Assembly (NCBI GenBank): GCA_016290415.1
Contig: JAEETP010000007.1
Coordinates: forward strand, 1 to 59,547
Reading direction: 5' to 3'
DNA: 59,547 nt
Origin: Bacteroidales bacterium
Lineage (GTDB): Bacteria > Bacteroidota > Bacteroidia > Bacteroidales > UBA932
Below the pieces are notes generated by a model, which did not search any database, was not told the origin of the DNA, and saw nothing but the letters and a program-made list of their open reading frames with translations. Positions 25,723 through 34,037 of the stretch are shown here, one piece after another. The position numbers were made by a program, and so were the translations under genes. The stretch's first letter is position 1, and every line of letters begins with the position of its first letter.

Positions 25723-26612
25723 TTTCAATACACGATTTCTCCAAGGAGGAGATCCTGCACATACTCTCTGTGGCGCGGGAAATGGAGGCCACCGGCAGCA
25801 GCAAGCTGCTGGACGGCAAGGTGGTGGCGTGCCTGTTCTTCGAGCCATCCACCCGCACCCGCCTGAGTTTTGAGACCGCCGCCAACCGCCTGGGCGCCAG
25901 GGTTATAGGCTTCAGCGACGTGGCCAACACCAGCATCAGCAAGGGCGAGACTCTCAAGGATACCATCAAGATGGTTTCCAACTATGTGGACATAATTGTG
26001 ATGCGCCATCCGCTGGAGGGTGCCGCCCGCTATGCCAGCGAGGTGTGCAACATCCCCGTGGTGAATGCCGGCGACGGCGCCAACCAGCACCCCAGCCAGA
26101 CGCTGCTGGACCTCTACACGATACTGCAGACGCAGGGCCGCCTGGAGAATGTCACCATCAATATGGTGGGCGATTTGAAATACGGCCGCACGGTGCACTC
26201 GCTGCTGCAGGCGATGTCGCACTTCAACCCCAGCTTCTATTTCACCGCCCCCGACGAGCTGCGCCTCCCGGCAGAATACAAGGTTTTCCTGGACAAGCGC
26301 GGCATCCCCTACAAAGAGAGCCGTTCGCTGCAGGAGCACCTGTGCGACTGCGACATACTCTATATGACCCGCGTGCAGCAGGAGCGCTTCAGCGACCCTA
26401 TGGAATATGAAAAAGTCAAGGACGTCTACCGTCTGGAGCGCAGTATGCTCACCGGCGTGCGGGAGAATATGAAGATATTGCACCCCCTGCCCCGCGTGGG
26501 CGAGATTGCCCAGGATGTGGACGACACTCCCTATGCATATTTCTACAAACAGGCCCAGAACGGTATGTACGTACGTATGGCCATAATTGCATATCTGCTC
26601 GGTTATAAATAA
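25707..26612 (+). CDS. pyrB: Aspartate carbamoyltransferase catalytic subunit
   Basis: 301 residues from ATG 25707. Joins carbamoyl phosphate to aspartate, the committed step of pyrimidine synthesis. Carbamoyl-phosphate motif [15 protein letters not shown], the flexible-loop region with Lys in [29 protein letters not shown] and the C-terminal [10 protein letters not shown] are all present. An adjacent regulatory subunit shows that this is the allosteric class B holoenzyme. It overlaps yigZ by 16 bp and is 12 bp from pyrI. Confidence 0.97.
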   Translation: MHKSLISIHDFSKEEILHILSVAREMEATGSSKLLDGKVVACLFFEPSTRTRLSFETAANRLGARVIGFSDVANTSISKGETLKDTIKMVSNYVDIIVMRHPLEGAARYASEVCNIPVVNAGDGANQHPSQTLLDLYTILQTQGRLENVTINMVGDLKYGRTVHSLLQAMSHFNPSFYFTAPDELRLPAEYKVFLDKRGIPYKESRSLQEHLCDCDILYMTRVQQERFSDPMEYEKVKDVYRLERSMLTGVRENMKILHPLPRVGEIAQDVDDTPYAYFYKQAQNGMYVRMAIIAYLLGYK

Positions 26613-26624
26613 GCCCAAAGTCCT

Positions 26625-27089
26625 ATGTCAGAAAAACAGACCCAACTTAAAGTGAGTGCCATCAAAGACGGCACCGTGCTGGACCATATCCCCGCCCAGA
26701 GCATCTTCCAGGTCATAGACATCCTGGACCTTGCGCATGCTGCAAACCCCATCACCATAGGCTCCAACCTGGAGAGCAAGACGCTGGGGCGCAAGGGCAT
26801 CATCAAGATAGCCGACAGGTTTTTCGAAGATGCCGAGCTTAGCCGCATTGCGCTGGCCGCGCCCGACGCCACGGTGAACGTAATCAAAGATTACGAGGTT
26901 GTCCAGAAAAAGAAAATAGAGCTGCCCGAAACCATTGTGGGCATTGCCAAATGCTCCAACCCGATGTGCGTGACCAACCACCAGAGCATCCCCACCCGAT
27001 TCAGCACCGTGGTAGACCACAAAAAAGTGAAACTATTGTGCCACTATTGTGAGAAAACCACCGAAGAATTTATACCTTTGGGACACTAA
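26625..27089 (+). CDS. pyrI: Aspartate carbamoyltransferase regulatory subunit
   Basis: 154 residues. Binds CTP/ATP and pairs with PyrB. The N-terminal nucleotide-binding domain (SAIKDGTVLDHIPAQSIFQVIDIL, with the family KDGTVIDHI pattern) is followed by the C-terminal zinc domain, whose four cysteines are visible in CSNPMC and CHYC. Length equals that of E. coli PyrI. It is 12 bp after pyrB. A 31 bp gap then leads to serC, so transcription may continue. Confidence 0.97.
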   Translation: MSEKQTQLKVSAIKDGTVLDHIPAQSIFQVIDILDLAHAANPITIGSNLESKTLGRKGIIKIADRFFEDAELSRIALAAPDATVNVIKDYEVVQKKKIELPETIVGIAKCSNPMCVTNHQSIPTRFSTVVDHKKVKLLCHYCEKTTEEFIPLGH

Positions 27090-27120
27090 TCGAAATAATT
27101 ATAAACCTTAGATACAAGCA

Positions 27121-28194
27121 ATGAAAAAAGCTTACAATTTCAACGCCGGACCCTGCGTTCTTCCGAGGGTCGCAGTAGAGGCCGCCAGAGAGGCTCTTGT
27201 AGAATTCAAAGGCACAGGCCTTTCCGTTATCGAGATTTCGCACCGCAGCAAGGAGTGGGGCGAGGTTATGGACGAGTGCCGCGCTCTCTGGAGGGAACTG
27301 CTGAACATCCCGGAAGAATATGAGATACTGTTTATGGCCGGAGGCGCATCTATGCAGTTCCTCTGCGTGCCTATGAACCTGCTGGAAAAGAAAGCTGCGT
27401 ATCTTGAGACCGGCGTCTGGGCAAAGAAGGCCTGCAAAGAGGCATCCGCCCTTGGCGAAACGGTAGTGGTTGCATCCTCTGCCGACAAGACCTTCAGCTA
27501 TATCCCCAAAGGCTGGACCATCCCCACCGACGTGGATTATTTCCATATCACCACCAACAACACCATCTACGGCACCGAGATCCGCGAAGATTTTGACAGC
27601 CCCGTGCCCCTGGTGGCCGATATGTCTTCCGATATTATGAGCCGTCCCATCGATGTGAAAAAGTACGGCATCATATACGGCGGCGCACAGAAAAACGTGG
27701 GTCCCGCCGGCGTGGCATTCTGCATAATCCGCAAGGATCTGCTGGGCAAGGTAAGCCGCCACATCCCCACTATGCTCAACTATCAGACACACATCGACGG
27801 CGGTTCTATGTTCAACACCCCGCCCGTGTTCTCTATCTTCGTTATGAACGAGACCCTCAAGTGGCTCAAGAGCATCGGCGGCGTAGAGGCAATAAACAAG
27901 ATCAACGTCAAGAAGGCCCAGATGCTTTACGACGAGATTGACCGCAACAGTATGTTCGTGGGCACCGCTGCCAAAGAAGACCGCTCTATTATGAACCTCT
28001 GCTTTGTGATGGCTCCCGGCAAGGAAGACCTTCAGGACGAGTTCCTGACCTTTGCCAAAGAGCGCGGTATGGTGGGCATCAAGGGCCACCGCAGCGTAGG
28101 CGGCTTCCGCGCATCGCTGTACAATGCCTGCCCCGTAGAGGCAGTGGAGGCACTGATTGCCGCTATGCAGGAATTTGAAAAACTTCACAAATAA
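27121..28194 (+). CDS. serC: Phosphoserine aminotransferase
   Basis: 357 residues. Converts 3-phosphohydroxypyruvate and glutamate to phosphoserine, and may also act in the PLP biosynthesis branch. N-terminal [10 protein letters not shown], the substrate loop [18 protein letters not shown], and the PLP lysine in [12 protein letters not shown] (about Lys190). The C-terminal [17 protein letters not shown] binds the phosphate. It is followed 6 bp later by serA, so the two catalyse consecutive steps and are co-transcribed. Confidence 0.97.
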   Translation: MKKAYNFNAGPCVLPRVAVEAAREALVEFKGTGLSVIEISHRSKEWGEVMDECRALWRELLNIPEEYEILFMAGGASMQFLCVPMNLLEKKAAYLETGVWAKKACKEASALGETVVVASSADKTFSYIPKGWTIPTDVDYFHITTNNTIYGTEIREDFDSPVPLVADMSSDIMSRPIDVKKYGIIYGGAQKNVGPAGVAFCIIRKDLLGKVSRHIPTMLNYQTHIDGGSMFNTPPVFSIFVMNETLKWLKSIGGVEAINKINVKKAQMLYDEIDRNSMFVGTAAKEDRSIMNLCFVMAPGKEDLQDEFLTFAKERGMVGIKGHRSVGGFRASLYNACPVEAVEALIAAMQEFEKLHK

Positions 28195-28200
28195 GCCGAT

Positions 28201-29124
28201 ATGAAAGTATTAGTTGCTACTGAAAAACCCTTTGCAGCAGCCGCTGTAGCGGGCATCAGAAACATTGTAGAAAGCGCAGGCCACACTCTGGCTCTGCTTG
28301 AGAAATATACTTCCAAAGAAGAGTTGCTGGCTGCAGTTGCAGATGCCGACGCCCTGATCGTTCGTTCCGACAAGGTTACCGCAGAGGTGGTTGAGGCTGC
28401 CAAAAACCTCAAGATTGTGGTTCGCGCAGGCGCCGGATTTGACAATCTGGACCTGGACGCACTCAGCGCCCGCAAGGTGGTGGCTATGAACACCCCCGGC
28501 CAGAACGCCAACGCAGTGGCCGAGCTGGCCATCGCTATGATGATATTTATGTGCCGCAACCAGTTCACTCCCGCCACCGGCAGTGAGATTATGGGCAAGA
28601 AGATAGGCATCCAGGCCTACGGCAACGTCGGCCGCCTGGTGGGCAAGAAGGCCGAGGCTCTGGGTATGAGCGTGATGGCTGTGGATCCGTTTATCCCTGC
28701 AGAGAAAATCAGGGAGATGGGCGCCGAGCCCGCCGCCAGCGTAGAGGCCCTCTACTCCGGCTGCAACTTTGTTTCCATCCACATCCCCGCAACCCCCGAG
28801 ACCATTGGCAGCATCGGCTACGACCTCATCACCAAGATGCCCAAGGGTGCCACCCTTATCAACACCGCCCGCAAGGAGGTTATTGACGAGGCCGGCCTGG
28901 AAAAGGCTCTGGAAGAGCGTCCTGACCTGAAATATGCCACCGACATAGCGCCTTCCAACTACGCCGCCCTGCGCGAGAAGTTTGGCGAGAGGGTGTTTGC
29001 CACTCCCAAGAAAATGGGCGCCCAGACCGCCGAGGCCAACCTCAACGCCGGCCTGGCTGCCGCCAACCAGATTTGTGCATTCTTCAAAGACGGTTGCACC
29101 AAGTTCCAACTGAACAAATTCTAA
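28201..29124 (+). CDS. serA: D-3-phosphoglycerate dehydrogenase, short type IIIK-like form
   Basis: 307 residues with no C-terminal ACT domain, so serine feedback through ACT is absent. Oxidises 3-phosphoglycerate, the first serine step. Substrate loop VVRAGAGFDNLD, NAD-binding GIQAYGNVGRLVGKKAEALGM, then NTARKEVIDEAGL. Where most D-2-hydroxyacid dehydrogenases have the catalytic His in a TPH-x-G block, this has TPKKMGAQT near residue 270. This Lys-for-His pattern is the described type IIIK of Entamoeba and Bacteroidota. It lies 6 bp after serC and 6 bp before the DUF1015 gene. Confidence 0.95.
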   Translation: MKVLVATEKPFAAAAVAGIRNIVESAGHTLALLEKYTSKEELLAAVADADALIVRSDKVTAEVVEAAKNLKIVVRAGAGFDNLDLDALSARKVVAMNTPGQNANAVAELAIAMMIFMCRNQFTPATGSEIMGKKIGIQAYGNVGRLVGKKAEALGMSVMAVDPFIPAEKIREMGAEPAASVEALYSGCNFVSIHIPATPETIGSIGYDLITKMPKGATLINTARKEVIDEAGLEKALEERPDLKYATDIAPSNYAALREKFGERVFATPKKMGAQTAEANLNAGLAAANQICAFFKDGCTKFQLNKF

Positions 29125-29130
29125 TCACAT

Positions 29131-30426
29131 ATGGTAAAAGTTAAACCTTTTGCTGCACTTCGCCCGCCTAAACAATATGCGGGCGAAGTCGCTTCAAGAC
29201 CCTACGATGTCCTCAATTCTGAAGAGGCAAAAGCAGAGGCCGGCGAAAAATCGCTGCTTCACATTATCAAACCCGAGATTGATTTCGACCCCATTGCCGG
29301 CGAGCACGAGCCGCGCGTCTATGCCAAGGCGGTTGAGAATCTCAAAAAATGGCAGGCCAACGGCTGGCTGGTGCAGGACGGGAAAGAGAACTACTACCTC
29401 TACGCTCAGACTATGGACGGCCGCACCCAGTACGGCTTTGTGCTGTGCGCCTATGTAGATGACTATCTCTCCGGCGCCATCAAGAAGCACGAGCTGACCC
29501 GCAAAGAGAAGGAAGACGACCGTATGCGCCACTTCCGCGACCAGAACGCCAATGTGGAGCCGGTATTTTTGGCATTCCGCGACAACGCCGTTCTGGGCGA
29601 CATCATCCGCCGCACCACGGCCGGTGAGCCGGAATACGACTTTGTGGCCGAGGACGGAATAGGCCATACCCTTTGGGTTATCAGCGACGAGGCTTCTATA
29701 GAGGCCATCACCAAAGCCTTTGCCGGCATCGATGCAATGTATATCGCCGACGGCCATCACCGCACCGCCGCCAGCGTCCGCATAGGCGTGGAGAAGCGCG
29801 AGCAGAATCCCCACCACCGCGGCGACGAGGAGTACAACTATTTTATGGCTGTAGCCTTCCCGCAAAGCGAGCTCAAGATTATGGACTACAACCGCGTGGT
29901 AAAGGACCTGAACGGTCTGTCTGCCAAGCAGTTTATAGAGGCGCTGCAAAAGGATTTCATAGTAGAATGCCGCTGCGACTGCACCCTGGACGGAGGCAAG
30001 TGCGAGTGTGAGCTTCCCTGCCACTGCCCCTCCACAGTGCCGTATCGTCCCGAAAAGCTGCACAACTTCTCTATGTATCTTGAAGGCGTGTGGTATTCTC
30101 TCACTGCCAAACCCGGCACCTACAACGACAGCGACCCCATCGGGGTGCTGGACGTAACCGTGCTCTCCAATCTCGTTTTGGACAAGATTCTGGGCATCAA
30201 GGACCTGCGCACCGACAAGCGCATCGACTTCGTGGGCGGCATCCGCGGCCTGGGAGAGCTCAAGAAAAGGGTCGATTCGGGCGAGATGGCGGTTGCCTTT
30301 GCCCTCTACCCCGTCTCTATGGACCAACTGATAAACATTGCCGACACCGGCAACATTATGCCGCCCAAGACCACCTGGTTCGAGCCCAAGCTCCGCAGCG
30401 GCCTGTTTATTCATTTTTTGAAATAA
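29131..30426 (+). CDS. DUF1015 family protein with a Cys-rich insert
   Basis: 431 residues. Matches the DUF1015 family throughout: VKPFAALRPPKQYAGEVASRPYDVLNSEEA at the start, FYIADGHHRTAAS-like MYIADGHHRTAAS near 205, and MPPKTTWFEPKLRSGLFIHFL at the end. The GHHR block resembles the ParB/Srx-like nucleotide site that serine-kinase-type proteins share, but the biochemical function is not established to my knowledge. About residues 279-302 hold seven cysteines (CRCDC, CECE, CHC), an insert that I do not associate with the family. It directly follows serC-serA (6 bp), which suggests a role in serine metabolism. Confidence 0.85.
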   Translation: MVKVKPFAALRPPKQYAGEVASRPYDVLNSEEAKAEAGEKSLLHIIKPEIDFDPIAGEHEPRVYAKAVENLKKWQANGWLVQDGKENYYLYAQTMDGRTQYGFVLCAYVDDYLSGAIKKHELTRKEKEDDRMRHFRDQNANVEPVFLAFRDNAVLGDIIRRTTAGEPEYDFVAEDGIGHTLWVISDEASIEAITKAFAGIDAMYIADGHHRTAASVRIGVEKREQNPHHRGDEEYNYFMAVAFPQSELKIMDYNRVVKDLNGLSAKQFIEALQKDFIVECRCDCTLDGGKCECELPCHCPSTVPYRPEKLHNFSMYLEGVWYSLTAKPGTYNDSDPIGVLDVTVLSNLVLDKILGIKDLRTDKRIDFVGGIRGLGELKKRVDSGEMAVAFALYPVSMDQLINIADTGNIMPPKTTWFEPKLRSGLFIHFLK

Positions 30427-30486
30427 TTTTCGTATCTTGTAGAGATTTTTGTCACAGGCAATTATTAATCAATAACAAATAACATT

Positions 30487-31755
30487 ATGACAGAGACTAA
30501 AAAACAGAACTACACACCTGCCATCATTGTGATGTTTGCCCTTTTCTTTATGATTGCATTCGTCACCAACCTCGCAGGTTCCATGGGTGTAGTGGTCACC
30601 AACCAGTTTGGCGCAAGCAAGGCCCTCAGCCAGCTTGGAACACTTGCAAACTTTATCGCATACGCTTGTATGGGTATCCCCGCAGGTATCATCCTGCGCC
30701 GCAAGGGTTATAAATTCACCGCCCTGGCAGCCGTTATCGTCGGCTTCATAGGCGTTGCCATCCAGTTCCTCAGCGGCTATGCAGAGAGCTTCTTCGTATA
30801 TGTGCTGGGCGCTTTCGTGGCCGGTTTCTCAATGTGTATGCTCAACATCGTGGTCAACCCTATGCTCAACACCCTGGGCGGCGGCGGAAACAAGGGTAAC
30901 CAGCTCATCCAGATGGGCGGCAGCTGCAACTCAATTGGTGGTACCATAGCTCCTATCCTGGTAGGTTGGCTGGTGGGCGGTTCCATAGAGAACGCTACCG
31001 TGGCCAAGGCTGCTCCCGTGATGATCATTGCAATGGCCATCTTTGCCATCGCTTTCCTGGTGATTCTCTTCACCAAGATCCCCGAGCCGCATATGGAGAC
31101 TGCAGAAGAGAAGGCAGCACGTCTGGCAGGCAATGCCAAGAAAGACGAGCACAGCCCTCTGAGCTTCCGTCACTTTGTGCTGGGCGCCATCGCCATCTTC
31201 TTCTATGTAGGTATTGAGGTCGGTATCCCCAACACTGCTAATATCCACTTCTCCAGCCTGGCCACCGTGGGTCCCGCTATCGCAGGTACTTTCATTGGCG
31301 CATACTGGTTCTGTATGCTCATCGGCCGTCTGATTGGCAGCGCCATCGGCGGCAAGGTTTCCAGCAAGGCTATGCTTGTATGCACCTCCCTTGTAGCCAT
31401 CATCTTCCTGATCCTGGCCATGTTCATTCCAGAGAGCAACACCATCACCATCGCCAAATACACCGTGCCCGTAAGCCTCGTGTTCCTGACACTCTGCGGT
31501 CTGTGCACTTCTGTGATGTGGGGTTCCATCTTCAACCTCTCTACCGAGGGTCTGGGTAAATACACTGCTCCCGCTTCCGGTATCTTTATGACTCTGGTTT
31601 GCGGCGGCGGTATCATCCCGTTCCTGCAGAACCTGCTGGCCGACAAGGTTGGTTCAATCCCCAGCTACTGGCTGCTGGTTGCCTGCCTGGCATTCCTGCT
31701 CTTCTACGGACTTGCAGGCCACAAGAATGTAAACAAAGACATCCCCGTTGAATAA
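30487..31755 (+). CDS. MFS sugar transporter, glucose/galactose (GluP/FucP) type
   Basis: 422 residues with about 12 membrane helices. Start MTETKKQNYTPAIIVMFALFF. The features NQFGASKALSQLGTLANFIAYACMGIPAGIILRRKGYK and NPMLNTLGGGGNKGNQLIQMGGSCNSIGG belong to the FHS subfamily of proton symporters that includes FucP and GluP. The following ROK glucokinase gene (19 bp later) argues that the substrate is glucose or a similar hexose. Inner membrane. Confidence 0.9.
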   Translation: MTETKKQNYTPAIIVMFALFFMIAFVTNLAGSMGVVVTNQFGASKALSQLGTLANFIAYACMGIPAGIILRRKGYKFTALAAVIVGFIGVAIQFLSGYAESFFVYVLGAFVAGFSMCMLNIVVNPMLNTLGGGGNKGNQLIQMGGSCNSIGGTIAPILVGWLVGGSIENATVAKAAPVMIIAMAIFAIAFLVILFTKIPEPHMETAEEKAARLAGNAKKDEHSPLSFRHFVLGAIAIFFYVGIEVGIPNTANIHFSSLATVGPAIAGTFIGAYWFCMLIGRLIGSAIGGKVSSKAMLVCTSLVAIIFLILAMFIPESNTITIAKYTVPVSLVFLTLCGLCTSVMWGSIFNLSTEGLGKYTAPASGIFMTLVCGGGIIPFLQNLLADKVGSIPSYWLLVACLAFLLFYGLAGHKNVNKDIPVE

Positions 31756-31774
31756 TATATAATCAACAGTGACT

Positions 31775-32728
31775 ATGGATAAACCTTACGTAGCTGGCGT
31801 TGACATCGGTGGCCAGACCACCAAGATAGGCATCGTGGACCGTCGCGGCGACATCGTGGCCCAGACTGTCATCACTTCTAAATACGGTGCCGACGAAGGC
31901 AATAAGTTTATGGACTCTGTGTGCGACGCCATCAAGGACCTCGCAAAGGGAGTCGGTATGGACCAGATACAGGGTGTCGGCATAGGCGCCCCCAATGGCA
32001 ACTATTACACCGGCGAGATTGCCTTCGCACCCAATTTGCCCTGGGCAAACAAAGGTGCAGTGCCCCTCAAGAAATATATGGAGAAAAAACTCGGCGTGAC
32101 CGTGACTCTGACCAACGACGCCAATGCGGCAGCTATGGGCGAGATGAAATACGGTGCGGCTCTGGGTATGAAAAACTTCATTATGATCACTCTGGGCACC
32201 GGCGTGGGCAGCGGCATCATTATCAATGGTGAGCTGGTATATGGCCACGACGGTTTTGCCGGCGAGCTGGGCCACACCAATGTTGTGCGCTACAACGGCC
32301 GTCAGTGCGGCTGCGGCAAGCTCGGTTGCCTTGAGGCATACGCCTCTGCAATTGGCGTTGCCCGCACCGCCCGCGAGTGGCTGGCCAGCGGCAAATACGA
32401 AGGCAGCCTTTTGAAGGACGTGGAAGAAATCACTTCAAAGGATGTCTACGAGGCTGCCGTAAAGGGCGATAAGCTTGCGCTGGACGTATTCAACTTCACC
32501 GGCGCCATCCTGGGCCGCCAGTTTGCCGATTTCGTGGCCTTCAGCGCCCCCGAAGCCATTGTGGTGTTCGGCGGCCTGGCACGTGCCGGCGAGTTCATAT
32601 TCAAGCCCATCAAAGAGGCTATGGAAGCCAACCTGCTCCCCATCTGGAAGGGCAAGGTGGCCGTGATTCCCTCAGCCCTCAAGGAGTCCGACGCCGCAAT
32701 ACTCGGCGCCAGCGCCCTGGCTTGGTAA
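31775..32728 (+). CDS. ROK-family glucokinase
   Basis: 317 residues from ATG 31775 (MDKPYVAGVDIGGQTTKIG). A GTG six bases earlier is possible but adds only two residues. ATP-binding DIGGQTTK, sugar-binding NDANAAAMGEMKYGAA, GTGVGSGI, and EGGHT-type GELGHTNV. The ROK zinc motif is intact (CGCGKLGCLEAYAS near 178-191). It phosphorylates the hexose brought in by the adjacent transporter, which is inference from the pairing. A lipoprotein thioredoxin follows 27 bp later. Confidence 0.93.
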   Translation: MDKPYVAGVDIGGQTTKIGIVDRRGDIVAQTVITSKYGADEGNKFMDSVCDAIKDLAKGVGMDQIQGVGIGAPNGNYYTGEIAFAPNLPWANKGAVPLKKYMEKKLGVTVTLTNDANAAAMGEMKYGAALGMKNFIMITLGTGVGSGIIINGELVYGHDGFAGELGHTNVVRYNGRQCGCGKLGCLEAYASAIGVARTAREWLASGKYEGSLLKDVEEITSKDVYEAAVKGDKLALDVFNFTGAILGRQFADFVAFSAPEAIVVFGGLARAGEFIFKPIKEAMEANLLPIWKGKVAVIPSALKESDAAILGASALAW

Positions 32729-32755
32729 ACGACCATTTTGAAACTGAACAACTAT

Positions 32756-33751
32756 ATGAAAAAACTTTTTACACTGATTGCGATTGCCGCGGCTGTGATT
32801 TCCTGCGGCGGCAACACTTATAAGGTCAAAGGCAGCGTGACTCCTACCGATGACATCAAGGACGCTTTCGTGGTGATGCAGGACATATTCTCCGGCCAGA
32901 TGGATACCCTTCTGATTGTCGGGGACAAGTTCGAATTCAAAGGCGAAGCCGACACCACTACCGTTAAAATGATTGGCCTGGCCGGACCTGCCAAAAGAGG
33001 TGCCCGCGCTATGTTTATCCCCGAAAAGGGCACTGTGACCGTAGATCTGGACTCTGCAAACAGAGTCACCGCCGGCCCTCTCACAGAAAAGCTTCAGGCA
33101 TTTTTGCAGAAAATGCAGACTGTAGAGACAGAAGAGGAATTCATGGCTGCCATCAGCGAGACTTTCAAAGCAAACAAAGCCAACGCCCTTGGTCTGTTCT
33201 CTCTTTCCAACATTCTCTCCGGTATGGAGTCCGAGGCAGAGCTTGACGAGTATCTGGACGGCGCTGCAGACTTCATCAAAGAGAACGAGAGCGTTCAGGC
33301 AACTCGCACTGCCCTCCAGGCTGTTGAAGAGACTGCCCCCGGCAAGCCTTTCAAAGATATCAAAGGCTTTACCGCTGCGGGCGAGGAGCTGAGTCTGTCT
33401 GATTTTGCAGGAAACGGCTATTACACACTGATAGATTTCTGGGCTTCCTGGTGCGGTCCCTGCCGCAGGGAGATCCCGTTCCTGATTGACGTCTACAAGA
33501 ATTACTCAAAGAAAAACGTGCAGGTTGTCGGCATCAATGTCTGGGACAAGGAGCCCGCATCAATCGAGGCTGTTGACCAGCTGGGCATCAAATACCCGGT
33601 GATCTTTACCCGTGACGACAGAAGCGCTACCGACAACTACGGTGTGCAGGGTATTCCCCAGATTATCCTCATAGGTCCTGACGGTACTATCCTGGAGCGC
33701 AACCTGCGTGGCGAGGGCATCGCCGCCGCTCTTGACAAATATGTGAAATAA
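32756..33751 (+). CDS. TlpA/ResA-like thioredoxin lipoprotein with DUF4369-like N-terminus
   Basis: 331 residues from ATG 32756 (MKKLFTLIAIAAAVISCGG). Lipoprotein signal with lipidated cysteine in ISCGG. Residues about 20-110 form a beta-rich domain (YKVKGSVTPTDD...DTLLIVGDKFEFKGEA) typical of the N-terminal DUF4369 of Bacteroidota thioredoxins. A helical linker follows, then a TlpA/AhpC-like domain at about 205-330 with WASWCGPCRREIP, the redox CxxC, near 229-241 and the cis-proline loop GIPQIILIG. Probable extracytoplasmic disulphide reductase. Targets unknown. Confidence 0.92.
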   Translation: MKKLFTLIAIAAAVISCGGNTYKVKGSVTPTDDIKDAFVVMQDIFSGQMDTLLIVGDKFEFKGEADTTTVKMIGLAGPAKRGARAMFIPEKGTVTVDLDSANRVTAGPLTEKLQAFLQKMQTVETEEEFMAAISETFKANKANALGLFSLSNILSGMESEAELDEYLDGAADFIKENESVQATRTALQAVEETAPGKPFKDIKGFTAAGEELSLSDFAGNGYYTLIDFWASWCGPCRREIPFLIDVYKNYSKKNVQVVGINVWDKEPASIEAVDQLGIKYPVIFTRDDRSATDNYGVQGIPQIILIGPDGTILERNLRGEGIAAALDKYVK

Positions 33752-33762
33752 CTCTATATTTG
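33732..33762 (+). promoter_or_regulatory. Promoter of tRNA-Thr
   Basis: TTG (33732-33734), 20 bases, TATATTTG (33755-33762), ending 11 bases before the tRNA. The -33 part lies inside the end of the thioredoxin gene. Confidence 0.75.
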
Positions 33763-33773
33763 CACCCTCTAAA

Positions 33774-33846
33774 GCCTTTTTAGCTCAGTCGGTAGAGCAG
33801 CTCATTCGTAATGAGCAGGTCGCGGGTTCGAGTCCCGTGAAAGGCT
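33774..33846 (+). tRNA. tRNA-Thr (CGT)
   Basis: 73 nt. Acceptor GCCTTTT with GAAAGGC (one T-G pair), anticodon arm GCTCA-TTCGTAA-TGAGC with anticodon CGT, T-arm CGGGTTCGAGTCCCG, discriminator T. CCA is not encoded. Confidence 0.96.
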
Positions 33847-33896
33847 CGCGGAATTAAGGTGGTTAATAGCCACCTTTTTTCTTTGCCTTTCACGGG
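33834..33896 (+). terminator. tRNA-Thr terminator nested in an inverted repeat of the tRNA 3' end
   Basis: Core hairpin AAGGTGG (33856-33862) with CCACCTT (33870-33876), then T4. Outside it, the last 12 bases of the tRNA acceptor and T-stem (CCCGTGAAAGGC, 33834-33845) are perfectly complementary to GCCTTTCACGGG (33885-33896). Confidence 0.85.
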
Positions 33897-33902
33897 CCTC
33901 CG
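33856..33902. repeat. 47 bp direct repeat, copy 1 (tRNA-Thr terminator)
   Basis: Identical over 47 bases to 33991-34037. Contains the terminator hairpin and the reverse-complement copy of the tRNA 3' end. Confidence 0.95.
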
Positions 33903-33990
33903 GCCTATATATGACCCCATCCCAACCCTTCCCTCAGGGAAGGGCTTGAGGTGTCGACTTTTTTCTTGCTCTGCCCCCTAAGACCCCCCG
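33903..33990. other. Spacer between terminator repeats, with palindrome
   Basis: 88 bp without a gene. Contains a CCCTTCCCT / AGGGAAGGG palindrome that resembles one near tRNA-Phe, and a GCTCTGCCCCCTAA-type stretch (33968-33990) shared with the tRNA-Leu spacer at 6956-6978. Confidence 0.6.
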
Positions 33991-34037
33991 AAGGTGGTTA
34001 ATAGCCACCTTTTTTCTTTGCCTTTCACGGGCCTCCG
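33991..34037. repeat. 47 bp direct repeat, copy 2
   Basis: Exact second copy of 33856-33902. It ends on the base before the gltS stop codon, and its hairpin (AAGGTGG/CCACCTT) may also stop transcripts from gltS. Confidence 0.95.
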
